Assembly (NCBI GenBank): GCA_949752735.1
Contig: OX457047.1
Span: 38,212,741 to 38,276,740 of the forward strand
Length of the DNA stretch: 64,000 nt
Reading direction: 5' to 3'
From: Lumbricus terrestris
Lineage: Eukaryota > Annelida > Clitellata > Crassiclitellata > Lumbricidae
Shown here in pieces: positions 53,646-64,000 of this stretch. Under the pieces are notes generated by a model. That model worked only from the letters and a program-made list of their open reading frames with translations, had not been told where the DNA came from and made no database searches. The translations under genes were made by a program, and so were the position numbers. Every line of letters starts with the position of its first letter. The stretch's first letter is position 1.

Positions 53646-53867
53646 TAGCAGAGACTGGCGGTCTAGTGTTATACAAGACTCTACATTTTAGTCAACTGTA
53701 GGCCTACTAGGGTCCATCTTCGATCATTGTTGAATCAAAAGAAATTAATTCACATACGGTACCAGATCTTTGCTGGCTAATTCCTTGAATAGAAAACCCC
53801 TCCGTCAGTAACTTATACGTTTTTTACGCTGGTTAATAAACTCTTCTAAACAAGTTTCTTCTGCCAA

Positions 53868-54090
53868 CAGTGGCGGCACCAGAATATAGGTTTTTTGGGA
53901 GGGGGCTGAATCCTCGCGGAGGAAATTTTTCATTTTCATCCGCCAAAATTTCTGACGACTTTTTTAGTCATGAAATCTCATGGATGTATTATGTAAAAAA
54001 AACGGATGGACCTTTTAAGGGGGCTTAACCCCGGATAGCCCTTTTTAGGAGGTTTAGCCGCCCCTAGTCCCCCCCCTTGCGCCGCCACTG
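53868..54090. mobile_element. hAT-like MITE
   Basis: Ends cagtggcggca...tgcgccgccactg, TSD tctgccaa/tctgccat. Contains a gacttttttagtcat module. Confidence 0.75.
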
Positions 54091-54099
54091 TCTGCCATT

Positions 54100-54640
54100 C
54101 AGATCTCGACCAAAGACTAATCTTTCCATGGACTCGTTTCCTCCGTATACGCCGTTTCCCTGTCTCCTCGGATTCCCTCCTCACCTTTCGACCGGATTCA
54201 AGTTCAGTAAGTCAACCACGCGAAGCTTTGCTTGAGAACCGGCTCATAGCATGCTGCTTTAGTCCGCGCACATCCGGTATAGAGGTTCGACCCTGGTTTA
54301 TCCTAGAATTGATTTCCACAACGATCTTGCTTCTCAGTGACTATCGATTTATAGTTTATAGCGCTCAGCAGCTCTTGTCCTTGCGTATTAGCTCGGTCTG
54401 GCAACCAGGCATCATTTAGTTGGTGCCCACGCCACAAGGAGATTGTGCCATCCCGGAGACATTCAGGGCCGGGCCGGGCCGGGCCGGGCCGAGTTACCCC
54501 GGTCGTTGAAAAAGTGGTGCTGTAAATTTCCGTGCAGGTACATCTTTGTACATTGTGTTGAAAGAAAATTTAACAATCATCTGCAACAATCCTTAAACGA
54601 ATCAAATAACATGTTTTCAATAATTATGATTTGCTTGTGG
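54100..54640. other. Downstream flank of gene C
   Basis: Holds a (GGCCG)n run (54468-54492) and otherwise unrecognised sequence. No clear AATAAA was found for gene C. Confidence 0.5.
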
Positions 54641-54647
54641 GATTCAT

Positions 54648-54887
54648 TCACGCCGATGTAACTCGCAGATTGACTCTGCTGACGTTTGCTGACGATGTAT
54701 TGCTGCTGAAGCTGCTCAACCGGTTGTCGCAGCTGCTACTATGGCTCGAAGTGGTGACGGAATTGCGAAGTTTGATTGCCGCAGAGATCAGATGTATCCT
54801 CAACTGATCTCGAATTGTTTTGTTGCGAGCGCAGTGGAAGATGAAGATGAAGAGACCTTGCAGTCCGACGAAGATCACCAGAATTCC
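54648..54887 (-). CDS. Gene C TM7 exon, tail and stop
   Basis: 240 nt including the stop, acceptor GAACAG. TM7 is [20 protein letters not shown], then a Ser/Asn-rich tail. The acceptor side of the intron is a (TTGA)n microsatellite ending 8 bp before the exon. Confidence 0.8.
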   Translation of the reverse strand, partial: GILVIFVGLQGLFIFIFHCARNKTIRDQLRIHLISAAIKLRNSVTTSSHSSSCDNRLSSFSSNTSSANVSRVNLRVTSA

Positions 54888-55777
54888 CTGTTCAATCAAT
54901 CAATCAATCAACCAATCAATCGATCGATCCATCAATCAATCAATCGATCGATCGATCAATCGATCGATTCATCAATCAATCGATCAATCGATCGATCAAT
55001 CGATCAATCGATCAATCAATCGATCAATCGATCGATCCATCAATCAATCAATCAATCAATCAATCGATCAATCAATCGATCGATCGATCAATCAAACAAT
55101 CAATCAACAAACTGGTTCGAGTAAATCTGAAACCATGCAAGTATTATTGAATTCTCTATATACAATTATTGTTTTAGAACTGCGATTGCACATTCATGCA
55201 ACGCCTTTTCAAGAGAGATAATTATATTATGGAAGGTGATCCTATTAAAAGAAATAATAATCTGAGATACCCTGGCAATGCACGGCACGAGAGTCTGAAA
55301 TGTCAAATTATTCTCCACCTACTTATCTGCCCTCTCTGTATGACCCTTGACGTCGTTTAGGTTAAGTATTATATGCCATTATATGGATTATAGAATCTCT
55401 TTGGACTTGCTTATCTCCCTTATCCTGCCATGGAGTCTCATGGACAGTGATATACCTATCGCTGTGTTTTCTTCAATTGAGTGTCATTTGGAATTCGCGG
55501 TTTTGCTAAGAAGCGTCAAAATCGAGCATTGATCAGTGCTATCCATCCATCGAATCATCAATTCATCCATCCAACCATCCATCCGTCGATTCATCCACCC
55601 ATCAACCATACATATATCCCATCTATCTATCCATCCATCCATCCATCCATCTATTCATCCATCCATCCATCTATTCATCCATCCATCCATCGATTCATCC
55701 ATCCATTCATCCATCCAACCATCCATCCATCCAACCATCCATCCATCCATCCAACCATCTATCCATCCATATAATAT

Positions 55778-55810
<33 letters not shown>

Positions 55811-56094
55811 GTATAATGTTCGAATACAGTTACAATATACTATTATGTTTAAAATGAAAGAGAGAAACGTACACTGAATGCCTTCTGAAGAATGTCCTCA
55901 GCGCTGTTATCGGCTGCATCGATGATCCCGAATGCGCTGATCATCCACGGCACTCCGAGAAGGACGAGCATCGTCAACGCTCCACACAGTCGACCACCGG
56001 TTGTCTTACCGCTCTTCTTCGGACCTTCACAAAACATACACACATAATCATATATAGTTCCATAGAAACCAAATATCTGTACTGGTGGTGGTGG

Positions 56095-56153
<59 letters not shown>

Positions 56154-56691
56154 CGCATAGGTCTAATATATATATATACATATATATATATATACATATA
56201 TATACATATATATATATATAGGCATGCACACATAAAATATACACTTTTCAAAGATATAAAGCACTCTCGAAGTAAAGTAATCGGTTATTGATGCTGCCAT
56301 AAAAATAATTGTCATTATTGCACTCATAGATTCACAATGTAGCCTATAATTATCACAGCCTGTATTATTTTCTAGACACGATTGCAGAACTTCACGTGCG
56401 TCGAAAAACTCGACATGTTGCCTAGGTCTATTATTTCAGACATGCATAACATTTGAAAACAAATATAGCCTAGTTGTGACGGTTAAACCCATATAGCCTA
56501 TATATACCTTGCATTCCCGGATGGGTGTGTGTCGTGATGACGACTTTCATAACCATTGAAAAGACGACTAGATTGTGTAGAATTATGACGGCCATTGGTA
56601 CGATCCAGCCAAACAGACGCGTGTCTGGTCTCAAGGCGCATCTACGAACATAAATATAGGCTTATGCTAGCCTATAGGCCTATATACATAT

Positions 56692-56728
<37 letters not shown>

Positions 56729-59449
56729 ATTATAACAATAATACATAGTACAGTACAACTATAATATAATACATACTATAGACAATATGTACCGTATATT
56801 AGTGTTTAACGCATAAAAACAAAAACCTTGCAGATGCTTTGATTAGCCTATATTGTTTTCTCTGACTTTGAGAAGGTTTCACCTGAAGCTTCATCGACCG
56901 ATGCTTTTTTTATTCTGAACTGAGAGCAGTGCAAAAGCAAAAAGACAGTAGCAATACAACAGTGCTATATATGTATACAATGCACGCAACAACAATGCAA
57001 CGAAAAATACAGCAACAATTATGTTTGCGATATCCTGTAGGTCCCTGAATCTAGATTATAGTTCACCGGTTTGTTCAGCTAAGCAATCTACTTGAACACA
57101 CACACTCACACATACAGACACACACCCATACCCACACACGCACACACACGCACACACATGTCACCTGAAGATGCAGTTGGTATAGGTTCCGTCGAAAGTT
57201 TCCACGCCGACTGCAAATCCGATTCCAACGGCAATCGCTGGCAGACCTGTAGTAATAATAATTACCATTAAATACAATATTAAGCTGAAGACTGTCCTCC
57301 AAATCTATAATATTGCAAGAAAACATAACTATTATTGCTTCCCCTACTTGATCGCTTGACTAACAACCATTGAGTATTTGACTGCTCAAAATTTGAGCAA
57401 TCAAATATTGAATCGTAATTATTATTATCGCATAGGCTATTGAAATTTATTCGGTTAATGATTTAATCATTAACCGAACAAATTTCAATATGCGCATGTC
57501 ATTGACATCGTGATGGGCAAAAACTATCTCATTACCTACCCCAAGCAAAGATTCCGGCTATCAGTACGAAATGAGACGTTTCAGCGTTGAAGACCTTGAT
57601 CAGCATTTTGTACATATTATGCGCTTCAACGGCGTTCCATAGAAGAGACACTAGCACGAGGTAGTATCGGAATACGTTGAGAACGCGACATCCCATCCTA
57701 CTGCCCGCTTGGTATTCCGCAATGTAGAGTACGAGAAGAAGAACGATCAGCGATACGCACAGGTTCAACAGAATTCGCGTCGTGGTGCCTTTACGAGCTT
57801 CTCTAAAGAACATAAATAAATTAAGATAATTCACCCCAGGCATGAAAGTAAAATCACTTAAATTGCGTTTTGACAGTCATCTGAGAGATCTATTCACATT
57901 TCACTAGAAATTCAACAGCATAAGCGTTCATTCTAGGACTATAGACGTTTTACTGTTAAATCTTATGGCGCCCTATACTGTGTAACAACATATCAATTGA
58001 TATCCGTAGGAATAACTCCAGTAATTTGAAAGTCTATGAAATGAGACTGCGTGTTTTCATACTTTCTTCAGCTAAACTAACTCGAAAGTGCAGAAGACCG
58101 CATGTAGTTAAGGTTCTAATTAAGTCTGCCGCTAAGTTTGTCTCATCAGCCTACGAGTTCTTGTCATTTTAAAGTTCGTTGCAATCTTCCAACACCTGAT
58201 TTAATTTCAGCATTTAAGCAGCCATCTTGGTTAACCCTCCCTGGGAATTATTTTACTTAGGTGGCTCTCGCCAGCGGGATCTCGGTCCCTTCTCCAGTGC
58301 ATTCATATTTCATACAGTTGCTCTCATTTTGTGGACTCTAGTAGCAATAAAAAAAGAATTGATTTGAACAGAATTGAAATTGAATTTTTCAAATGTATGC
58401 GCTAAGACTGTGTCTATTATAGAACACCAATATTTCAAGTAGTATTTATGCAAAGGAGAATATTATGTAAATGAAAGGAATTTCTCCTTGTATCTCTGTA
58501 CAACTCCTCTGTGCTTTGACATAGCGGTCGTGAATAAGATGATGCGCTGCGCTTAGCCTTTGCGTAGCCTTTTGGTAGGCTATACCTTGGCGTTTGTCAT
58601 TTAGAAAATATTTGAAATACGTGTACCGAAAATAACATCAGTGTGTGCACTATGCAGTCTAGGCTATATAGATTAATTTTAATGAATACTGCAGTATGTC
58701 ATTGCAAATGCAAGCTAAGCTCACTATATTCTTTTTAAAGTCTGATAATTTCAATGTTTACACTAATTTAAAATATGTGAGCTTGTGAGTTTTACCTGAG
58801 TACAGAGTAGGAAAGCACAGTCAAGACGAGGCAGACGAGAGAAACTGCCTTGAAGACCTCTCCAGTAATGTAGATCTCTCGAACGTACGGAAAACCCTAC
58901 GACAGGCAGAAATACAGATGTGTAAAGCCGGAATTTGCTCATAATTTTACTTGTAGGCCTATGTGACTTGAAGCAGTGCTAGCTAACAAATGAACTGTGG
59001 TACCCAGCACTTCACCATTAAGTATATGAATTTTAGAAATTGTAGAAGAAATTTTAGAAGAGGTTGTGGATAATAGAAGAAAAGGCATTGACCATTAATC
59101 CAATAAATATTTTTCATCGCGTTCTTGTTCCTCTAGTTCTACTACAACTACTGCTGCTGCTACTGCTCCTACTGCTGCTGCTGCTACGACTATTACTACT
59201 GCCACAACTACTATAACTACCACAACTACAACTTCTGCTACCGCCGCCGCCGCCTCTGCCACCACCACCACCTCCAACACCACCACTAACAACAACAATA
59301 ACAATGACAACAATGACAACAATGACAACAACACATCACCAACACCAACACCACCACTACCACTACCACTACCACTACCACTGCCACTGCCGCCGCCGCC
59401 GCCGCCGCCGCCGCCACTGCCACTGCCACTGCCACTGCCACTGCCACTG

Positions 59450-59543
<94 letters not shown>

Positions 59544-61151
59544 AACTACTACTACAATAAATTGCATTGCCACTTCAACCACCGCTACTACTACTGCTGC
59601 ACTATTTCTATCACGCTGCCGGTACTGTTATTCTTCGGCTGCCCCATACACCTGGCACGACTACTGCTACAATACTTATACTACTGATTGCTAACCTGTC
59701 ACTGGAGCTCACGTAGGACCCATGGGACAGCCGGTTAGCGTCCAACCTAATGTACTTGCAGGCTATAATGCTTACGGCGTGGGTGCATTTTGGGCAACGA
59801 GTTCAAATCCTGAATATAAACCCTGAACCATTTGCGATTTTAAAACTGATTCTGTATACTTTGCGGCCATGTCTATTGGAAGGCCCAATGGAACCCAAAA
59901 TGGAAGCCTAAATGGAAGCCAAAATGGAACCCAAAAGGGAACCCAAAATGGAACACCGAATGGAACGCAAAATGGAACACCAAATGGAGATCAAAATGGA
60001 ATCCAAAATGGAACACCAAACGGAACACAATATTGAACATCAAATGGAACCCAAATTGGAACACAAAAGGAACCAAATATGGAACACCAAATGGAAAATG
60101 GAACACCAAATGGAACCCAAAAATGGAACCAAAAATGGAGCACCAAATGGAACCCAAAAATGTAACCCAAAACGGAACCCCAAATAGAAACCCCAAAATG
60201 GAACCCCGAAATCTTCTCCTGACTACGCCTATGATTTACAGGGTATAAATTAGGCCTACTTATGTCACTTTGAATTTTTTAGATCTATAATTTAGCCTAG
60301 ATGAATTTCAATGATAATTGACCAACCAAGAAGACCGACAAATCGGATTGTGGCTTCGGAGTGGCTTCACTCACCGATGGTCCAACACCGCGAAAAACCT
60401 GTAAAGATCAGTTTATTATTATTATTGTTTTCCGGGAGATTTCAAGTGCTGGAGTATATTGTCTGTGTGTTTCTGCTGAATACTAAAAAGATGCAGAAGA
60501 TGTAAACGACAGGTAATGTTCAATTATAATTATTCATGATGACGACGATAATAATGTTGATGATTATAGTTATCATTATCATTCTTTACCCAAGGTATCA
60601 ACGATCCTTCGGAATTTTGAAGAATTTGCTATGAGGAGCAGGGTCTTCGGGCTTTGTAGGGAAGGTGCCTTTGAATGCAACATAATGAAAGATGCTGGAG
60701 GAGAAATTCTGTCTTGGCGTTTGTTGGCACCAATTAGGACAAACCAATACCTAATTCGCTGCTGCTGGTGCTTATATCGCTGCAGTAGTAGTTGAAGTAG
60801 TTATAGCATTAGTAATTGCACTGGTACCAGCATTAGTCCTAATGGAATATATTGATAGCAGTAGTAGGCTTAGTGCTATTAATAATGGCACCACTACTAT
60901 ACCAGTATCAATAGGCTTACTCGTACCAGCGTTAATATCAATGATAATACTACTTCAACTCCCATTACCGCAACAATAACTACAAAAACAACAACTACTA
61001 CTATTATTGTTTTTTCTTTTCTTTTAGCCCGAGGTATGTATAATCTCTCAGGTTTAATATAATTTTTTTAATATCATTATTATTATCATTAGTAGTAGTA
61101 GCAGTAGTAGTAGTAGTGGTAGTAGTAGTAGTAGTAGCAGTCGTAGTAGTC

Positions 61152-61212
<61 letters not shown>

Positions 61213-62811
61213 CAGTAGCAGTAGCAGTAGCAGTAGCAGTAGCAGAAGCAGTAGCAGTAGCAGCAGTAACACTACTACTACAGCAACTATTATTATTTTT
61301 ACTATTATTATTATATTATTATTGTTATTATTATTATTATTATTATCATCATCATCATCATACTCATCGTTAGCAGTAATGACAAAAAACAAATTGTTGC
61401 CGTTGAAATTGCTGTAACATAGACAACAGGCAATTATTTTATTTAACCTCTATCTGTTGGAAGACGGCCACGAAAGTCGGTCTGACGCAGCGACAGAGTA
61501 TTGCGTTGACGTCGTCTCGAAGCTTTTCAGTGATGCAGTCAGCGTTCCATCGGTTCACCGGAGTTGGAACTACAAGACAATAGAAGTTAATAGAAGACAA
61601 AAGAAGTTTGAGACAATGATTGTATGGATGCGCGATTGCACGTCTCGTAAAGTTATTGGCACTACCTTCGAGATAGCAAAAGACAGGAACACAACAATAT
61701 GCTGAAACAGATTTCCGTGAATATGAGCAACCCTTCAGAGTTGCATTCTTGACGAATAAATCCAGCAAACTGATTATTTCAAATAGAATAATGTGCAAGT
61801 GTAAACACTACCTCCCCATGGCATGAATCGTGAACGCCGGCCAAATGAAAGACGATTGGCAGGGTCATCGGTTTGCCTAACTCCGTCACTGTTTGCCAGT
61901 CCCAAGCCTGCATATAGGAGGAGGGCGACTTTAATGGTGTTTTAATCTCGCAATGTCGTTGAACTGAAGCAAGCATTAGCTTACCTGCATAGGGCGATGG
62001 TAGCTGTTCGTAGCCCGTGGTTCTGGCGCAAAGAATTGTATCTCGAATCAAGTCCAGCTGCTCAAAAGATACGACACAAGAAAACTTATACCCACCTATT
62101 CTTCCTTAGCCATTGTCAATCAGATATTGTTCCTCAGCTACTATTCCTCATTCCTCAGTTATTGCTCTTCAGCTGCTGTTGAATCACCCGTTATTTACTA
62201 TGCTTGGATGAAGTATAATAACTTGTACATTATCCAACCATTTAAACGTTGCTTAAAGGTAGCAACACCAAAATAGGCGGGGCGCGGCGGTGTAGTGGCT
62301 ATGTTCGTTGGTTTGCAGCAAGAGGGTTGCAGGTTCGAATTCACCTCAAGCCGCTTCGTAGGAACCTTGGACAAGTCCCTCACTCGCTGTTGCTCAGCGC
62401 TTCGGCGTGAAACTCCGATGCGGCATCCACGCTGCAGTCGGTAGCGCCTCTGAATAGCGAGCTTAAAGGGGCGCAATAACAAGTGCGCATACAAAGAAAC
62501 ACCAGCAACTATGAGATGTTTATAAAAGATTATGCTCCTGTGAGAAAGAATTTGATTAATCGCACCAGCGGTGACTTTAGTAAATTATTGGGAGTTCGAT
62601 CTTTTCTCAAATACGTATTGCGTCGAAATACATGAAGCATCGAGTAATGCTGGCTTACAAGACTGAAGCAAATAATTCTATAGCAACAGTTCTTTATGGA
62701 AAAACAAAATGCAGATCAATACAAGATACCGATAAAGATGTTTACGGTCAAAATGATGTGATCGATGCTGAAAACGATGATCAATATTATGATTTTGGCA
62801 GTGACAACAAC

Positions 62812-62843
<32 letters not shown>

Positions 62844-63516
62844 TGACAATGATGATGACGATGATGACGACGACGAAGACGATGACGATGAGGATAATTT
62901 TCTGATGGCAATGAAACGGACGACAGTGTTAATCATGATAATCATCATCGTGATTGTGATTCTCATCTTCATATTACGTTGGCGAAGCTTGGATCGCGCA
63001 GTGTGACGTCCACTGTCTTCATCCTTCCGCCGCCATCTTGGTTTTGATCGAACACGTCTCCCATTCCATCCGGTCCTTGATCTGCCAAGGAGTCGAAGTT
63101 TAGCCTCACGAACAACAGCGGACCTATCATGCTGAACGTCATTGCTCCGGGGCCAGTAGTGAACACCTTGCTTACAAATCCAGTGCTGAAGGTCGCTTCT
63201 CCAGGCGTGGTGGAAGAACTTTCCAATGTCGTACTCCACGCTTCATCTGTGGCCGTTGCCGTTGGCGACCGTTGTGGGGAAAGTGACAATGAAGTGGAAG
63301 AGTCATTGTAGTCAGCTGCTGCTGAAGCTGCTGTTCCATTAAGTACAGTCGAGTTTTCTGTTTGTAGTGGTTGGGTGGATGCACTGGATGGAAGTGGATT
63401 GGTGGAAAGAGTAGCAGGGGTAGTAGTGGGAACGACCAAGGTCAGATAGAGGCCTGCAGTGAAAGCATCGGGAAGTCGAGATGGCTTTATCAGGAAGGTC
63501 TGCATGCCGAGCAGCG
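54648..63516 (-). CDS. Adhesion GPCR gene C, 3' part (stalk/GAIN to stop; 5' exons beyond window)
   Basis: Nine exons on the minus strand: 62978-63516, 61812-61907, 61448-61569, 58796-58896, 57540-57802, 57165-57246, 56508-56641, 55873-56024 and 54648-54887. They encode a Ser/Thr-rich stalk, GAIN-like region, GPS-like motif, 7TM and an approximately 60-residue Ser-rich tail. Phases match gene B throughout 7TM. One junction fails: exon 61812-61907 reads best as phase 0 to 0, yet the GPS exon needs phase 1, so a micro-exon, another frame or a frameshift is implied. Compared with gene B the intron sites are conserved but most TM exons have diverged. Its HRM and signal exons should be right of 64000. 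Confidence 0.75.
54890..55110. repeat. (CAAT/CGAT)n microsatellite abutting an exon
   Basis: Tetranucleotide tract running to within 3-8 bp of the gene C TM7 exon; on the coding strand it supplies the acceptor side of the intron. Confidence 0.92.
55535..55775. repeat. (CATC)n microsatellite
   Basis: atccatccatcc tract in the TM7-TM6 intron of gene C, followed by an (AT)n run at 55770-55810. Confidence 0.92.
55873..56024 (-). CDS. Gene C TM6 exon
   Basis: 152 nt, acceptor TGTGAAG, donor AGT|GTACGT, phase 1 to 0. Basic loop [12 protein letters not shown], then TM6 [20 protein letters not shown] ggtggt/(GAT)n microsatellite lies just upstream. Confidence 0.8.
56085..56222. repeat. (GAT)n and (TA)n microsatellites
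   Basis: gat triplets at 56093-56153, then atatatac runs at 56166-56221, in the TM6-TM5 intron. Confidence 0.92.
56508..56641 (-). CDS. Gene C TM5 exon
   Basis: 134 nt, acceptor TTCGTAG, donor CAAG|GTATAT, phase 2 to 1. TM5 is [20 protein letters not shown]. Six nt shorter than gene B. Confidence 0.8.
56690..56727. repeat. (CA)n microsatellite
   Basis: Simple dinucleotide tract in the TM5-TM4 intron of gene C. Confidence 0.9.
57165..57246 (-). CDS. Gene C TM4 exon
   Basis: 82 nt, acceptor CTACAG, donor TTCAG|GTGACA, phase 1 to 2. TM4 is [22 protein letters not shown] carries the ECL2 Cys. Confidence 0.8.
57439..57489. repeat. 24-bp inverted repeat, 3-nt loop
   Basis: Arms 57439-57462 and 57466-57489 with one mismatch; TM4-TM2/3 intron of gene C. 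Confidence 0.85.
57540..57802 (-). CDS. Gene C TM2-TM3 exon
   Basis: 263 nt, acceptor TTCTTTAG, donor TGGG|GTAGGT. From TRILLNLC onward the protein is almost identical to gene B (one Ile/Val and one Lys/Arg change), while the flanking introns look unrelated. Confidence 0.85.
58130..58385 (+). mobile_element. LINE 3' end relic
   Basis: A decayed coding end ([17 protein letters not shown]) then a UTR ending gaattgatttgaacagaatt. CR1-like layout. Confidence 0.45.
58796..58896 (-). CDS. Gene C TM1 exon
   Basis: 101 nt like gene B, phase 0 to 2, acceptor GTCGTAG, donor CTCAG|GTAAAA. TM1 is [17 protein letters not shown]. Confidence 0.8.
59130..59565. repeat. Triplet microsatellite cluster
   Basis: ctg, cca, ccg and (cta)n blocks in the intron between the GPS and TM1 exons of gene C. 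All long frames here are artefacts. Confidence 0.95.
59885..60205. repeat. ATGGAACCCAAA minisatellite
   Basis: About 25 degenerate 12-13-bp units (atggaacccaaa, atggaacaccaa), ending cctgactacgcctatg, which resembles a MITE end. Confidence 0.9.
61090..61270. repeat. (TAG/CAG)n microsatellite
   Basis: Triplet tract followed by (ATT)n to about 61360, 80-200 bp downstream of the GPS exon of gene C in its intron. Confidence 0.95.
61448..61569 (-). CDS. Gene C GPS exon
   Basis: Acceptor CTTGTAG, donor ATAGAG|GTTAAA, 122 nt, phase 1 to 0. Reads VNRWNADC, then [14 protein letters not shown]: the Trp/Cys spacing of a GPS, with Val-Arg-Pro-Thr where the cleavage triad should be. Confidence 0.65.
61812..61907 (-). 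CDS. Gene C pre-GPS exon
   Basis: Acceptor ATATGCAG, donor GGGGAG|GTAGTG, 96 nt. The best frame reads [19 protein letters not shown], like the last GAIN strands before a GPS. A second frame (phase 1 to 1) is also open and would fit the GPS exon but not the preceding one. Confidence 0.5.
62277..62502 (+). repeat. tRNA-derived SINE, copy 3
   Basis: A box gcggtgtagtggctatg, B box ggttcgaattc, then tcggcgtgaaactccgatg and acaagtgcgcatacaa. Same family as 31299-31530 and 38054-38278. Confidence 0.8.
62800..62890. repeat. (GAC/GAT)n microsatellite
   Basis: Triplet tract 80 bp downstream of the gene C stalk exon donor. Confidence 0.92.
62978..63516 (-). CDS. Gene C stalk and GAIN exon
   Basis: Acceptor TTATGAAG, donor AAC|GTAATA, 539 nt, phase 1 to 0. 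It starts [15 protein letters not shown], has a Ser/Thr/Pro-rich mucin-like stalk ([26 protein letters not shown]), then [15 protein letters not shown] typical of a GAIN beta region. It ends [10 protein letters not shown]. Confidence 0.7.
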
Positions 63517-63839
63517 CTTCATAAGAACAAAAAAAAGATTCAGTCATCTTATTACTGAGTATAGTAAAGCGCTGCTATGAGACTCAGCTGTGCTAGTGTG
63601 AAGAGTATCTGCGAGATACATTGGCATAATATCACAGCTGATCTAATCAAATTCCCTAATTTCAATCTCATCAAGTTACTGAATATTTAACACGATGCCA
63701 ACTTAGACAAGTCGACAATTATCGCTTCGCGCGAAGATAACAGTCCAGAAATCATAATTCGTTTGAAATCTAGGTCAAAGAGCGATAGATAAGAACTCCG
63801 ACTGGCTAGAAATCTGATGGATTAGATGTCCGATAGATA

Positions 63840-64000
63840 GGAAAGAAATCCGAAAGACAATAAGTTAAATTGATAAGAAATCCGAAAGATAAGAAGTTCA
63901 ATTGATAAGAAATCCGAAAGATAAGAAGTTCAATTGATAAGAAATCCGAAAGATAATAAGTTCAATTGATAATAAATCCGAAAGATAATAAGTTCAATTG
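63840..64000. repeat. 32-bp tandem repeat at window end
   Basis: At least four units of ataagaaatccgaaagataa plus gaagttcaattg, running off the right edge. Confidence 0.9.

Overview
This is a eukaryotic, metazoan window: spliced genes with GT-AG introns, no operons, AT-rich introns full of microsatellites, and dense small transposons (hAT-like MITEs, piggyBac-like, maT/mariner-like, Helitron-like, tRNA-SINEs, CR1/RTE-like LINE tails and an LTR element). The repeat mix and an expanded lineage-specific receptor family suggest a marine invertebrate. An echinoderm-like animal is my guess, not something the sequence proves.

The host genes are three tandem adhesion-GPCR (aGPCR) genes, all on the minus strand. 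Gene A has its 5' half here (exons at 12961, 11821, 10449, 1270, 629) and runs off the left edge. Gene B is nearly complete (45270 down to its stop at 22756): signal peptide, HRM-like domain, GAIN region, GPS, seven TM segments over six exons and a short tail. Gene C (63516 down to 54648) has its stalk/GAIN, GPS and 7TM exons; its 5' exons lie beyond the right edge. Exon phases agree within and between genes except at one junction before the GPS exon. The 5' halves of A and B, with upstream flank, are a segmental duplication (about 1-19440 and 38428-48290), so the receptor repeats with a period of about 38.4 kb.

The paired copies date many insertions, because the other copy often keeps the empty site. 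Copy A alone carries a 6.9-kb LTR retrotransposon (1571-8481, TSD tcctc, near-identical LTRs), hAT MITEs at 9819 and 13466, and a 4.23-kb TTAA-flanked, piggyBac-like element (14755-18981). That element carries a passenger gene built around about 21 exact 60-bp coding repeats. Copy B alone carries an internally deleted maT-like element (42089-42711) and a fold-back element with arms of 14-16-bp subrepeats inside a (CATA)n tract (about 46604-47575).

Between and inside the genes lie more than a dozen non-autonomous hAT-like elements with 8-bp target duplications. Several families with different ends share a TGACTAAAAAAGTCATCAAC-like internal module. The most unusual items are the TTAA element with its repeat gene, the shared MITE module, GPS motifs lacking the canonical His-Leu-Ser/Thr cleavage site, an apparent exon-restricted gene conversion between genes B and C, and the fold-back elements.
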